DNA of 48,306 nt from Janthinobacterium sp. GW456P (lineage in GTDB: Bacteria > Pseudomonadota > Gammaproteobacteria > Burkholderiales > Burkholderiaceae_D). Position numbers and translations under genes: made by a program. Position 1 is the stretch's first letter; each line of letters begins with the position of its first letter. Of the stretch, positions 1-8,240 are shown one piece after another. The notes beneath the pieces were generated by a model. That model was not told where the DNA came from, did no database searches, and worked only from the letters and a program-made list of their open reading frames with translations. The stretch covers positions 73,504 through 121,809 of the forward strand of contig NZ_NEHB01000016.1 of NCBI RefSeq assembly GCF_002127655.1, read 5' to 3'.

Positions 1-36
1 GACGTGCGTGACGGGGTCACGAAAAGAATTTTTCAC

Positions 37-1566
37 TTAGCAATCTCCATTGGGAACGATATAGCCCATGACGGCGATATAGGCGCCACCCTTAGCTCCG
101 GCCGTGATGGCGTAGTTGAAGCGCCTGGCGCTGTCGAGGGGAATCTCGACAGTCCCTGCGCCTTGCATGTAGGTGTCGGGAGTGGCGATGGAAAATTGCA
201 CTGGCGCGAACTGCATGCCCAAGACGACGATGGATAGCAAAAACATCGCTGTTGATGAGCTAGATAGCTGTAGCTCGCAGTGCAGGATTGCCCTTGTCGC
301 GTTCGCCGGGACGTACTGGGAGCAGTCAACCGGCGCGGGTGGCGAGGTCACGGCGCCGCCGCTCAGCACGCGCGTTGCGCTGGAGTCGTTGGCGTAAAAG
401 ACCTTGGCGCCACGCGCAAGCATGGGCGTGATGACGTTGGCCCCCTGGTAGCGGATGGTGGTGGCATAGGCGAAGAAGGAGAACCCGGCCGGCAGCGTCG
501 GGGCGTCTGCCGATGCGCTCCACAGCAGGGCGGTCACGCCCGTTGCGGGATTGAAGATGAAGTGCAGGTGTACCGACGAGGTGCCGGCAATGACGGCCGC
601 CTGATCCCGGCCGTTCGCGCCTACCACGGACACGTCCGCCGTCAAGGCGCCGGTGGCATATTTCGTGATGGTCTGTCCGGTGGTCGGGTTGCGCATCGTG
701 ACGGCGAGCGCGGACACGGTGAATTTGTTCGCCGGCGAAGCGACGCTGTTCGCGCCCACCAGTCCCTGCACGCCGGCACGGCCCTGCGTTGCCTCGACCA
801 GGGCGCGAGCGGTCACGATGCGCGCGGAATTGTCGCCGTGGGGGATCGTCGGCGCGCGCGGCGTGCCGGTGAGGTCGGGTGAGTCGAGCGGAGCTTTCAA
901 CGCCAACGCATTGGCAATCGTGGTGGCGAAATGCGGATCGCGTCCCAGCGCCTCGGCCAGTTCGGCCAGCGTGTTCAAGGTATCAGGCGAACTATCGACC
1001 AGGGCGGCAATCGCCGCCGCGATCTTGGCTTCGCCGTCGATCTTGCTCAAGTACTGCGGGTGCGGGTTAGTCTTCGCCTCATGCGCCATGACAGCCTCGG
1101 CGGCTTTGTCGTCGGCATACTTGCGCGTGGCCAGCACCACGGACGGATCAATTTTCAGCTCGATGGCGGCCGTGCTGGCGACGATCAGCACCACGCGCAC
1201 CACTTGCGTGCGGCCGCTGCCCTCGACCATCAAGGGCTTGTAGCTGGGCGGGCAGTTGGCCACGGCGCACAGGTCGCCCGCCTCGTCGTAGATGCCGATT
1301 TCTCGCAGCCACCAGCCGCCCACGTCCTCGGGCAATACCTGCTCGACGATGATCTGGCTGGCGTTGGCCGGGTCGATGGCCAACTGGTTCAGGTCGGCGC
1401 GGCGCACTTCATGCACCAGCGCCTTTTGCAAGCGGTCCGGGATCGGCAGGACGCCGTTGCCGTCGCCCACGCCCATTTTTTTCAATTTCAGGGTTTGGCC
1501 AAGGGCGATGGCATTGGCCAGTTTGGCCTCGCCTACCTGCGTCAGAATGGCAAAGTATGTGCTCAT
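37..1566 (-). CDS. H: Phage tail fibre protein (P2 gpH-like)
   Basis: This 509-residue protein is the receptor-binding tail fibre of the prophage. Its first ~150 residues match the DUF3751-type tail-collar fibre domain, with a GVGDGNG turn near residue 33 and a GGWWLREIGIYDEAGDL segment, which attaches the fibre to the baseplate. Residues ~165-270 carry short fibre-repeat motifs such as LDSPDLTGTPRAPT. The C-terminal part has no motif I recognise and would be the host-recognition region. The ATG at 1566 overlaps the stop of gene I by ATGA, as expected for a translationally coupled late operon. The DNA encoding the last ~100 residues looks less GC-biased than the rest, common in host-range modules that exchange by recombination. 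A fibre-assembly chaperone gene would be expected just left of base 1. Confidence 0.85.
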   Translation of the reverse strand: MSTYFAILTQVGEAKLANAIALGQTLKLKKMGVGDGNGVLPIPDRLQKALVHEVRRADLNQLAIDPANASQIIVEQVLPEDVGGWWLREIGIYDEAGDLCAVANCPPSYKPLMVEGSGRTQVVRVVLIVASTAAIELKIDPSVVLATRKYADDKAAEAVMAHEAKTNPHPQYLSKIDGEAKIAAAIAALVDSSPDTLNTLAELAEALGRDPHFATTIANALALKAPLDSPDLTGTPRAPTIPHGDNSARIVTARALVEATQGRAGVQGLVGANSVASPANKFTVSALAVTMRNPTTGQTITKYATGALTADVSVVGANGRDQAAVIAGTSSVHLHFIFNPATGVTALLWSASADAPTLPAGFSFFAYATTIRYQGANVITPMLARGAKVFYANDSSATRVLSGGAVTSPPAPVDCSQYVPANATRAILHCELQLSSSSTAMFLLSIVVLGMQFAPVQFSIATPDTYMQGAGTVEIPLDSARRFNYAITAGAKGGAYIAVMGYIVPNGDC

Positions 1567-2183
1567 GGATAGATGGTCATGGTGTCAATGGTATGGGGTG
1601 CGCCGCCTTGTAATAAGGTGCCGCGCACTTCGATTTCTTCGGCGATCCACGGATAAACCGTCATCGCATCGCCGTGATAGGCGGCCAGGCCGATCTGCAC
1701 CTGGCCACGGGTTTCCAGATACAGCGCCAGGCCCGTCAGGTGTCGGCTGACGGGTTTGGCGTCGGCAATCAGGCGTTCCATTTCCTGAAACATGGCGTCC
1801 GTGATGCCCGAGTCCAGCACGCCGACGTCGAGGCGAAAGGTGCCCGGCACGCCTGGCGGCGCGGTCTGCCACCATTCGGTGATGCGGATCAAATAGCCCA
1901 GGGACTCGACCACGCGGCGCACGGCGGCAATCGTGCCCTTGTGCTTGTGGATGAAGTAGGACGCCTTGATGGTGCCGCGCTTGATCGATTCGGGCCAGGC
2001 GTCGTCCCAGCGGTCGACGGAACAGGCCCAGGCCAGAAACGGCAGCAGGGCGACCGGGCAGCGGTCGGCGCTCCACAGCTCGCGCAGCGGCACGGGCACG
2101 TTGACCAGCTCGGCGCAGGCCACGGCAATGGCGCGCTCCAGCGCCGTGCTGTTGGACGGCAGGGTCGGCACGGTCTTATTCAT
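1563..2183 (-). CDS. I: Phage tail protein I (baseplate, P2 gpI-like)
   Basis: The 206-residue product is the P2 gpI-type baseplate component that joins the baseplate edge to the tail fibre. It shows the family pattern of an N-terminal ALERAIA helix followed by LPFLAWACSVDRWD near residue 50 and a KGT-AAVRRVVESLGY segment. The ATG at 2183 is chosen rather than an upstream in-frame codon because it overlaps the stop of J by eight bases (ATGAATAA), the coupling used throughout this operon. The stop overlaps the start of H. Position between J and H is exactly that of P2. Confidence 0.88.
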   Translation of the reverse strand: MNKTVPTLPSNSTALERAIAVACAELVNVPVPLRELWSADRCPVALLPFLAWACSVDRWDDAWPESIKRGTIKASYFIHKHKGTIAAVRRVVESLGYLIRITEWWQTAPPGVPGTFRLDVGVLDSGITDAMFQEMERLIADAKPVSRHLTGLALYLETRGQVQIGLAAYHGDAMTVYPWIAEEIEVRGTLLQGGAPHTIDTMTIYP

Positions 2184-3087
2184 CGAGCACGACCACATTC
2201 AAATAGATTGCGGTGCAGCGCGCGGCCTGGGTGGCGTCCAGTTCGATGTCCGCCGCCGGGCTGCTCAAGACGACCTTGCGCACGCCTTCGACGTGGACGG
2301 CGGCGCTGCAGGCGGAGCGATAGATGCTGTGCCCCAGCGGGCGGCGCGGCTGGGATACGCGCACGGCGTTGGCGCGCGCGGCGTCCAGCAGGATCGGCAC
2401 TTCCGGGCCGACGCCGATAAACAAGGTGGCCTCGATCTGGTAATCGATGACCTGGGCCGCCTGCACCGTGAGGCGGTCGCCCAGGGGGCGCACCTCTTCC
2501 GCATTGAGCGCGCGCGCCACGGTGGACAAGAGTTCGGCGTCGGCGATACCGGTGTCGTTGTTGGCCAGCACCGTGACGGTAACGCTGGCCGGCGCGGGGC
2601 TGGTGGCGCTTGCGTCCTTGACCTTGCCGTCGCTGCTGCGGGCGTGAAATTCATACGATGCCTTCGGGCCGGCCACGGACAGGCCGTCCGGCGCTTCCTG
2701 GATGCGCAGGCGGTAGGCGTCATCGTCTTCCGTGACAGCGGCCACGGGCGGCAGGGCGTTCGGATTGGCGGGCGTGATGACCAGGCGCGCCACGTTGACG
2801 TTGGCGCCCAGTTGATCGAGGTCGCCATTGAGGGAAAACGCCAGCATGACGGCGCGGGCCGCCTCGTTGACGCGGTTGCGCAGGATGGTTTCCTGATACG
2901 CGTTCTCTTCCAGCAGCTTGGTGGCCGGCTCCGATTCCAGCTCCAACAGGGCCGTGACGGCCGCGCGATCGGCTTCCGGCAGCAGACTCACTAGGTGGGC
3001 CTTGCGCGTGGCGAGGATGGCTTCGAAGTCCAGCACTTCCACCACGCTGGGCGCCGGCAATTGCGTCAGGTCGATAGGCGTGCTCAT
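2176..3087 (-). CDS. J: Baseplate assembly protein J (P2 gpJ-like)
   Basis: This 303-residue protein belongs to the gpJ/gp47 baseplate wedge family that forms the outer baseplate ring. The N-terminus has the family-like stretch IDLTQLPAPSVVEVLDFEAI, followed by the ALLELESEPATKLLEENAY segment and an RVNEAARAVMLAF helix around residue 75. The C-terminal half is beta-rich. The ATG at 3087 overlaps the end of W by ATGA and the stop overlaps I, so W, J, I and H are one coupled translational unit. Length is very close to the P2 protein. Confidence 0.9.
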   Translation of the reverse strand: MSTPIDLTQLPAPSVVEVLDFEAILATRKAHLVSLLPEADRAAVTALLELESEPATKLLEENAYQETILRNRVNEAARAVMLAFSLNGDLDQLGANVNVARLVITPANPNALPPVAAVTEDDDAYRLRIQEAPDGLSVAGPKASYEFHARSSDGKVKDASATSPAPASVTVTVLANNDTGIADAELLSTVARALNAEEVRPLGDRLTVQAAQVIDYQIEATLFIGVGPEVPILLDAARANAVRVSQPRRPLGHSIYRSACSAAVHVEGVRKVVLSSPAADIELDATQAARCTAIYLNVVVLDE

Positions 3088-3425
3088 GCGGCGCCTCCTT
3101 TGACGGGCACGGCCAGGGTGATGCCCTGGCCATTCGCCGTGCCATCGAGTAGCACGGTGATGGCGCCGTCCGTGTCGCGCGTGAGCTGCACGCTGGCAAG
3201 CTGCAAACGCGGCTCCCAGTGGCGCAGGGCGAAGGCGGTGGCGGCATAGATGCGCAACTGCGTGGCGCTGTTCAAGGGCTGGTCGATCAGCTCGGGCACC
3301 TCGGAACCATAGCGGCGGCGCCGGATACGCGAGCCGATAGGTGTCGTGAGTATGTCGGTGACCGACTGGCGCAGATGGCCCAGGCCCGTGAGGCTGCGCC
3401 CGGTGGCGGCGTGCATGCCCATCAT
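3084..3425 (-). CDS. W: Baseplate wedge protein W (gp25 family)
   Basis: The 113-residue product is a GPW/gp25 lysozyme-fold baseplate wedge protein. It has the family motif LRQSVTDILTTPIGSRIRRRRYGS (split here: LRQSVTDILTTPIGSR then IRRRRYGS) followed by the ELIDQPLN segment. These are the conserved residues of gp25-like proteins near their N-terminus. It starts at 3425 with ATGATG, overlapping the stop of V, and ends overlapping J. Its role is to hold the sheath initiator to the baseplate. Confidence 0.9.
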   Translation of the reverse strand: MMGMHAATGRSLTGLGHLRQSVTDILTTPIGSRIRRRRYGSEVPELIDQPLNSATQLRIYAATAFALRHWEPRLQLASVQLTRDTDGAITVLLDGTANGQGITLAVPVKGGAA

Positions 3426-4084
3426 GGCAGCGGCCCGTTCGACTGGTCGCCGCCGGCCTTGACGCCGCCGTGCGTATGCTTGGCCAGGCTGATGGCGCCG
3501 GCCAGCACGTCGTCGCTGGCCTTGATGGTTCCTTGCACGGCCATGGCCACGCCGCCAGCGGCGCCGGCCTTGGCGTTCACGCCGCCGTTCAGGGCGGTGG
3601 CACCCTGCACGGTGGTGCTTTGCATGACGATCAGGTTTTTCATGACGGTCAAATCGCCCGTGCAGATGGTGCTGGGGGCGTTCGACGTCACTTTGTCGGC
3701 GGTAATGCTGGCCGTGCCGCCGGGCAGCACGGCGGTTAAGGCGTGGGCAGCATGGTCGTACTGCACCACAGCGCCGTCCGGGTAATGGGTGGTGTGGATG
3801 CTGTCGCTGGTTTCGGGCGCGTCAAATTCCTGCGAGTACAGCGCGGGCAGGATGACGCCGCGTGTCAGATCGCCGCCCGGGGAAAAGACGATGACTTGTT
3901 CGCCGATGGTCGGCGCTGACCAGGTGCGCGTGCTGCCTGCGCGTCGTGTGGCCCATTTCAGCCATTCGGTGGTGAGTGTCGGCCCAAGCCGCACGCGCGC
4001 CTTGGCCCCTTTGACCTCGGCAATGGTGCCCAGGCGGATCAGGTTTTGCAGCAAGCGGAGGAGGTCGGACAGGTCGGCATTCAT
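3422..4084 (-). CDS. V: Baseplate spike protein V (P2 gpV-like)
   Basis: This 220-residue protein is the membrane-piercing spike at the tip of the tail tube. The N-terminal ~100 residues have the OB-fold pattern of the gpV family (GTIAEVKGAKARVRLG, then WSAPTIGEQVIVFSPGGDL). The middle is a beta-helix repeat. The C-terminus carries KHTHGGVKAG, the HxH motif that binds an iron ion at the spike tip in P2. The ATG at 4084 gives the expected N-terminus; in-frame upstream codons at 4093 and 4120 are possible but lack a clear ribosome-binding site. It is the first gene of the V-W-J-I-H run and follows the accessory gene block. Confidence 0.9.
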   Translation of the reverse strand: MNADLSDLLRLLQNLIRLGTIAEVKGAKARVRLGPTLTTEWLKWATRRAGSTRTWSAPTIGEQVIVFSPGGDLTRGVILPALYSQEFDAPETSDSIHTTHYPDGAVVQYDHAAHALTAVLPGGTASITADKVTSNAPSTICTGDLTVMKNLIVMQSTTVQGATALNGGVNAKAGAAGGVAMAVQGTIKASDDVLAGAISLAKHTHGGVKAGGDQSNGPLP

Positions 4085-4301
4085 GCATTGCATGTTGCCG
4101 AAGTCCGCGTGCGGATGCACGCGGGGGCGGGTTGATATGGGGCTTATCGACTATGACGGCTCATTTGGCATAAACTCATATTTTCCAAGCAAGGGCGATT
4201 TTGAGGGGGGCCGCTTTCGCCCCGAAGCGATTATTAAATATAGTAACCCCAGTGGGCTATCAGCTTTGACCGGGAGTCGTCGAGTTCCCCGAACCGTTAC
4301 A

Positions 4302-4622
4302 TCAGCGAGTAGGTTTAACACTCACCACGTCTTTGGCAAGCTCGACATCGTGCCGGGCCATCTCAATTATATTTTTTGCAAAGGCATCAAAAAAAGGGGA
4401 TTTTTCGTAATGGCGCGGATCTGCCATCACTGCCTGGAATAGGCCGATTCTTGCAGGCCGACAATACAAGTCGACATCTGTGTGCTTACTGAGAATCCGA
4501 CCGACGAGGCATTGCCTGTAGGTCCATCCCGCAGCTTCCACCTTAGCTGCCTCGGCCGCGTTGTCGATACTGGCGCAGGCAGTGAATAGAAAGGTAGGAA
4601 GGCACAGGAGTGTTAGTTTCAT
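4302..4622 (-). CDS. Small putative lipoprotein, prophage accessory gene
   Basis: The 106-residue product starts with a lipoprotein signal peptide: MKLTLLCLPTFLFTAC, with a lipobox ending at Cys16. The mature part is short and charged, with three further cysteine/tyrosine-containing segments (TYRQCLVG, DLYCRPAR). It has no family I recognise. It sits between S and V, where P2 has no gene, together with two other unknown genes in DNA less GC-rich than the structural genes. This is the classic layout of a moron. A surface lipoprotein in a prophage could alter the host envelope or block superinfection, but that is inference. Confidence 0.6.
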   Translation of the reverse strand: MKLTLLCLPTFLFTACASIDNAAEAAKVEAAGWTYRQCLVGRILSKHTDVDLYCRPARIGLFQAVMADPRHYEKSPFFDAFAKNIIEMARHDVELAKDVVSVKPTR

Positions 4623-4794
4623 AAATATCTCAAACTTTCAGCTCAAATTGTTTTGATGGTTTGCACTGCTGCCTCTGACCGCTTGCCACTGTTGGCAGGT
4701 TCCGCCCCTAATCGGACCGGGAGGGATACCGAACGATCATTTGCCGTACGGATCGGCTTGCGCATCAGCAAAAGATGTCACCTTGACGGAGGGT

Positions 4795-5199
4795 TCATGG
4801 TGCATCATGGAAATAGCTGAAGCCAAGGAAGAGAACCGCAACAGTGCAAACTAGGCGCAGTACGAAGACGAGCGGTGGGCCGGCGGCGACTAACGATAGC
4901 CAGCTCTCGCCCCGCCGCCAAGTGCCGAGGAGCATGCCCCATACAAACGAGAAGCCAAAGAAAGCGATGGCGATTACTCCCAGAGTTGGAAGCCAGGGTA
5001 AAACAAAGAAAGACCAAATCGTAATCACGATGAGTCCGAGATTGCTAACGAATGTGATTGGAATTGAAAGCGCAACGAACACGTTGGATGCGCTGGATAT
5101 CACGGTATCCTCCACGCGACCAACACCCGCTTTATCCAAGGTAGATTGCATGACGCCTGTTACGATTGCGAGTGCCAAGATGAAGTGAAGTGCGTTCAT
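4795..5199 (-). CDS. Small integral membrane protein, prophage accessory gene
   Basis: This 134-residue protein is strongly hydrophobic with about four membrane segments: residues ~3-18, ~40-70 (probably two helices split near the LGLIVITIW run), ~75-93 and ~107-128. Polar linkers are short. I do not recognise a family. The ATG at 5199 is chosen over a GTG at 5205 because an AAGG ribosome-binding site lies five bases upstream. It lies in the accessory block between S and V, flanked by the lipoprotein gene and a soluble unknown. Phage-encoded small membrane proteins often act in exclusion, but nothing in the sequence proves that here. Confidence 0.6.
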   Translation of the reverse strand: MNALHFILALAIVTGVMQSTLDKAGVGRVEDTVISSASNVFVALSIPITFVSNLGLIVITIWSFFVLPWLPTLGVIAIAFFGFSFVWGMLLGTWRRGESWLSLVAAGPPLVFVLRLVCTVAVLFLGFSYFHDAP

Positions 5200-5268
5200 A
5201 TGCACCTTAAGGTTTTAAAATTTTTCATTTTAAGGGGCGGCATCGAGAAGTTCCGCTTCTGGCCGAAT

Positions 5269-5697
5269 TCAGTCATTGACTATGGCTATGCAGGTACAAT
5301 CGAACGGGACATCTTTGCTAAACTCATCATCCCAGAATACGTCACACTTTCCAGACCACTTAAGTTCGAGGTGGCCTCCAGATTGAGTGCTAAACGTCAC
5401 GATGCACGACCTGACATCATGATGCCCAAACACAAACATGTAACCACCTTCGGGATGGGGATATCCCTCATCGTTCGTGGCAATCCAGGACGTCCGTTTT
5501 ACTCCTGGACCTGCATCCTCAAAAACACTAGCTAATAGCCCCTGATGATAAAGGTTAGGCGCCCAGCGCTCGCCATCATATTCTTCGTCTTCCGTCTCGA
5601 CTTCAATTTCCCAGAGGTCCGCTCTGCGAGAAATTATGGCTCGCTTTACATTGAAACATCTAGGGCCCAAGATAAGCGTGCCGACATTTGAACTCAT
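5269..5697 (-). CDS. Hypothetical protein, prophage accessory gene
   Basis: The 142-residue product is soluble and acidic, rich in aromatic residues (WEIEVETEDEEYDGERW near residues 29-45, then CDVFWDDEF near residue 120). It lacks a signal peptide or membrane segment. The alternation of charged and hydrophobic residues suggests a small all-beta fold. No family is recognised. The start is supported by a GAGGAA site about nine bases upstream. It is the first gene of the three-gene accessory block and its base composition differs from the flanking structural genes. Function unknown. Confidence 0.6.
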   Translation of the reverse strand: MSSNVGTLILGPRCFNVKRAIISRRADLWEIEVETEDEEYDGERWAPNLYHQGLLASVFEDAGPGVKRTSWIATNDEGYPHPEGGYMFVFGHHDVRSCIVTFSTQSGGHLELKWSGKCDVFWDDEFSKDVPFDCTCIAIVND

Positions 5698-5805
5698 TTA
5701 ACTGTTCCTCAAATATACTCGCTGCTCCCGGCCGGTTGCGGACGGTATCATGCAACTCTAACTCATTTGATAACTAATGTCAGTTGAAGTTTGCATTGAA
5801 GCATC

Positions 5806-6273
5806 TTAGTTTTTCTCCATATGATGCAGCAGCGATTCGCGTATTAACGTGCGATCCGGTTCACTCAAGCCGAGCAGCGGGCGCGCCGGGTATTTGTACA
5901 GTGGCCCTTTTTTCGACAAGCGGTCTTGCCGGCCAAACTGATGCACATGCGCCACGCGCGCCACCCATCCAAAGAACCCGACCTCGATCTGGTCGCCTGT
6001 CGCCTTCACCTTCAGGTGTTTGGCGGTACGTATCTTGGCGAACATGGCCGCCTTCTGCCGCTTGATGCGTCCATTCTTCCCCTTGAATTCCTTGCGCCGC
6101 TTGCGCGCCGGATAGGCCGTGCCATCCGGCCCCTGCTGCGCCTTGATGCGCTGCGCCTGGCTGCGCCGCAGGTCGATGGCCACCTTGTGATTGATGGCGC
6201 GGCGCTGGGCCGGCGCCAGCTTTGCCAGCAGGGCGCCTGCCCAGGCTTCCAGCGCGTGCAGGTCGTCGCTCAT
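5806..6273 (-). CDS. S: Tail completion/virion morphogenesis protein S
   Basis: The 155-residue product is the P2 gpS-type tail completion protein. It has the family layout: an N-terminal helix (LEAWAGALLAKLAPAQRRAI), a basic RRSQAQRIKAQQGPDGTAY segment near residue 45, a KGRIKR/K-rich stretch, and the VHQFGRQDRLSKKG motif about two thirds along. The ATG at 6273 overlaps the stop of R by ATGA and is preferred to the upstream in-frame codon. In P2, R and S act together in finishing the tail before it joins the head. The accessory block follows directly. Confidence 0.87.
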   Translation of the reverse strand: MSDDLHALEAWAGALLAKLAPAQRRAINHKVAIDLRRSQAQRIKAQQGPDGTAYPARKRRKEFKGKNGRIKRQKAAMFAKIRTAKHLKVKATGDQIEVGFFGWVARVAHVHQFGRQDRLSKKGPLYKYPARPLLGLSEPDRTLIRESLLHHMEKN

Positions 6274-6758
6274 GCGGCCGCCTGCGGTACTTGCCATTCG
6301 GCCAGCAGGGTGTCGCCGTCGTACAACGTCCAGAATTCGTCCGTGTAGCCGGGCGTGCCCTGCGGCTCGGCGGCGTGCTGGATGTCGTGGCGGCCGCTGT
6401 CGCCGCGCTTGACAATGACGCGCTCGGTCAAGTCCAGCTTGATGGAAATATCGACGGTTTCATGGTTATTGAAATCGACTTCAAAGCTGATGCCGCGCTT
6501 GCGCTGTTCCTCGTTGGCCATCAGTTCGGCCTGATGAACTTTCAGCCAGGCGATCATGGCCACCATGATGGCGTCCGCGTCGCCCGCGTAGTCGGTCACG
6601 ATCAGGTTCAATGTAAAGCGGTATTCGAAGGAGAGGGAGGCGGTGGCGGTGGCCACCACGTTGCCTTCATCGACGAAGACGACGAGGCGGTCGGGATCGC
6701 GCTGCAGCTCGGGGATGGCGGTGGCCAGGTGCTGGCGCAGGCTATTCGGTTTGTACAT
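6270..6758 (-). CDS. R: Tail completion protein R (P2 gpR-like)
   Basis: This 162-residue protein matches the P2 gpR tail-completion family. It opens with MYKPNSLRQHLATAIPELQ and DPDRLVVFVDEG, typical of the family, followed by a beta-rich middle (SLSFEYRFTLNLIVTDYAGD) and a C-terminal WTLYDGDTLLAEWQ. It begins 17 bases inside the 3' end of the Rz gene and ends in an ATGA overlap with S. Position after the lysis cassette and before S is as in P2. Confidence 0.87.
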   Translation of the reverse strand: MYKPNSLRQHLATAIPELQRDPDRLVVFVDEGNVVATATASLSFEYRFTLNLIVTDYAGDADAIMVAMIAWLKVHQAELMANEEQRKRGISFEVDFNNHETVDISIKLDLTERVIVKRGDSGRHDIQHAAEPQGTPGYTDEFWTLYDGDTLLAEWQVPQAAA

Positions 6759-7263
6759 GGTAAGTGTCCCTCACTAGATTGTAGGCGTCGATACAGGCGT
6801 TGAGCTGGCGGGTGGCGGCGTCGCCGTCGCCGGCGATGGCGTCAAGAGCTGCCGCAGCCGCACCGTCAAGTTCGGCACGCGCTTGCTGGCGATCGACGCC
6901 GGCAGCGGCGGAATCTGCGGGGTCGGCGCCAGTGCCGGGGCGGTAGCCGGCGACGGGGATTGACAGGCGGATAGCGCCGCTGCGCACGTCAGCCATAAAG
7001 CGGTCGCGGTCAGTTTGGGCATGGTGGTTGTCCTCGGTGAGTTGATCGGTGCGCGTGGCGAGCTGGCCGCCGGCCGCGCGTTCCAGCAGCAGCACGCGGC
7101 CGGTGGCTTGCACTAGCGCGGCGGCGGCCGTTGCCTCGGCGGTGGCTGCGGTGCGGCGCACGTCGGCCAGGACGGCGTCGTTGCGCCAGCCCTGCGTCGT
7201 CCACCCCAGCACGGCGCCCGCCAGCAGGCCCACGGCCAGCGCGCGCCAGGGCGGTGCCGCCAT
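6742..7263 (-). CDS. Inner-membrane spanin (Rz-like lysis protein)
   Basis: The 173-residue product is an i-spanin. It has one N-terminal membrane anchor (LAVGLLAGAVLGW, residues ~7-20) followed by a long alanine/arginine/glutamate-rich periplasmic helix predicted to form a coiled coil. That is the Rz architecture for linking the inner membrane to its lipoprotein partner and fusing the membranes in the last lysis step. The ATG at 7263 overlaps the endolysin stop as TGATG. A second reading frame inside it encodes the Rz1-type partner (6774-7022). Family assignment rests on topology, position and the nested gene, not on strong sequence identity. Confidence 0.8.
   Translation of the reverse strand: MAAPPWRALAVGLLAGAVLGWTTQGWRNDAVLADVRRTAATAEATAAAALVQATGRVLLLERAAGGQLATRTDQLTEDNHHAQTDRDRFMADVRSGAIRLSIPVAGYRPGTGADPADSAAAGVDRQQARAELDGAAAAALDAIAGDGDAATRQLNACIDAYNLVRDTYHVQTE
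6774..7022 (-). CDS. Outer-membrane spanin lipoprotein (Rz1-like), nested in Rz
   Basis: This 82-residue protein is encoded entirely inside the Rz gene in another frame. It begins with a lipoprotein signal peptide ending in the lipobox LSAC (Cys20). The mature part is rich in proline, alanine, serine and threonine (PSPATAPALAPTPQIPPLP), the hallmark of o-spanins such as Rz1. It would be anchored in the outer membrane and bind Rz through its C-terminus. Nested Rz/Rz1 pairs are established in lambda and P2 (lysB/lysC). The overlap explains the unusual proline-rich bias of this stretch. Small and easily missed by gene callers. Confidence 0.8.
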   Translation of the reverse strand: MPKLTATALWLTCAAALSACQSPSPATAPALAPTPQIPPLPASIASKRVPNLTVRLRQLLTPSPATATPPPASSTPVSTPTI

Positions 7264-7823
7264 CACAGCGCCACCCGCGTGCGCAGCCAGCCGAACAGGA
7301 AGCGGCGCTGCGTCTTGTTCGCTTCCGTGATGTCCAGATAGCACGCCGCCTGCAGGCCGTTCAGGGCGCGCAGCATGACGGCGGCGCCTTCCTGGCCGCG
7401 CCAGGCGAGAAAGGCGGCCAGCGCGCTCAGCGACTGCTTGCCCAGGCTGCCATCGACGGTGAGCACGGGATAGCGCGCGCCCGTGTCGTTAAAACCGTTC
7501 AGCCAGCGCTGCAGGAATTCGGCGGCCACGCGCGGCCCCATGTTCACACCCGTGTCGATCAGCTCGGCGCCGATACCGGCGTGCATCGCAAGCACCTGGT
7601 CGAATTTCGGCCCCGTGATGTAGCGCGCCAGGTAGATAGCGCGCGCCAGCGCCACGGGCAGGTCGCGCATGGCGCCCTGGTAGCCGTTGGCGCGGGCCAC
7701 GGCCACGGTGATGCCGAAGTTGGTTTCGCCGCCCTTGTCGTGCGGGTCGTTCACGTAGCCGCCTTCGGCGCGCAGCACGTCATCGATGGCGCGCGCGATC
7801 AGCGGGTTTTCCGTGGCGGCCAT
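7263..7823 (-). CDS. Phage endolysin, GH108-type muramidase
   Basis: The 186-residue product hydrolyses peptidoglycan at the end of infection. Near the N-terminus it has the EGGYVNDPHDKGGETNFGIT motif of glycoside hydrolase family 108, with the catalytic glutamate at Glu20. The C-terminal half has the peptidoglycan-binding-like LTVDGSLGKQSLSAL region typical of the family. No signal peptide is present, so release depends on the holin encoded just upstream. The ATG at 7823 overlaps the holin stop as TGATG, and its own stop overlaps Rz the same way. Confidence 0.88.
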   Translation of the reverse strand: MAATENPLIARAIDDVLRAEGGYVNDPHDKGGETNFGITVAVARANGYQGAMRDLPVALARAIYLARYITGPKFDQVLAMHAGIGAELIDTGVNMGPRVAAEFLQRWLNGFNDTGARYPVLTVDGSLGKQSLSALAAFLAWRGQEGAAVMLRALNGLQAACYLDITEANKTQRRFLFGWLRTRVAL

Positions 7824-8209
7824 CAATGCTCCTTCGCGTCGTTGACCAGCTCGGCGATGTCCTTGTCGCTGCGGCGCTGGAACCACAGGGCCACGGCGCG
7901 CGATACCCACCAGCCGGGCGCGCCCACGATCAGGTCGACGGCGGAAGCGTTGACCATGGCGCCGATGGCCGGCAGTTGCGCGCACAGCAGCTGGTACGCG
8001 GTGCCGCCCAGCAGGCACGAGAACACGCCGGCGCAGGCCAGGCGGGCGACGAATTCGCCCTTGTTGAATGTGCCGTCGCTGTTCAAGGGGGGCAGCACGA
8101 TGTACAGCATGGCGGCGCCGATCATGCCCAGCGCGGCCTTGAAGCCGTACAGTTTGACCAGGGCGGCGAAGCCACCAAACGATTCTGCGGACATAGCTTG
8201 TTTCTCCAT
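7823..8209 (-). CDS. Putative phage holin (multi-pass membrane protein)
   Basis: This 128-residue protein has about three hydrophobic segments (residues ~20-40, ~53-76 and ~88-108) and a charged C-terminus (RRSDKDIAELVNDAKEH). It lies directly upstream of the endolysin and is translationally coupled to it. That topology and position fit a holin, the protein that forms the timed inner-membrane lesion that lets the endolysin out. The call rests on topology and context. The true start could be Met1 or Met6; both leave the membrane segments intact. Confidence 0.7.
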   Translation of the reverse strand: MEKQAMSAESFGGFAALVKLYGFKAALGMIGAAMLYIVLPPLNSDGTFNKGEFVARLACAGVFSCLLGGTAYQLLCAQLPAIGAMVNASAVDLIVGAPGWWVSRAVALWFQRRSDKDIAELVNDAKEH

Positions 8210-8240
8210 GATGAGGATAAATTAAAAGTTGTTAAAGAAG

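Noticed and set aside
4195..4230. Possible terminator downstream of the lipoprotein gene
   Set aside because: A short GGGGC/GCCCC stem is present on the minus strand, but no T-run follows.
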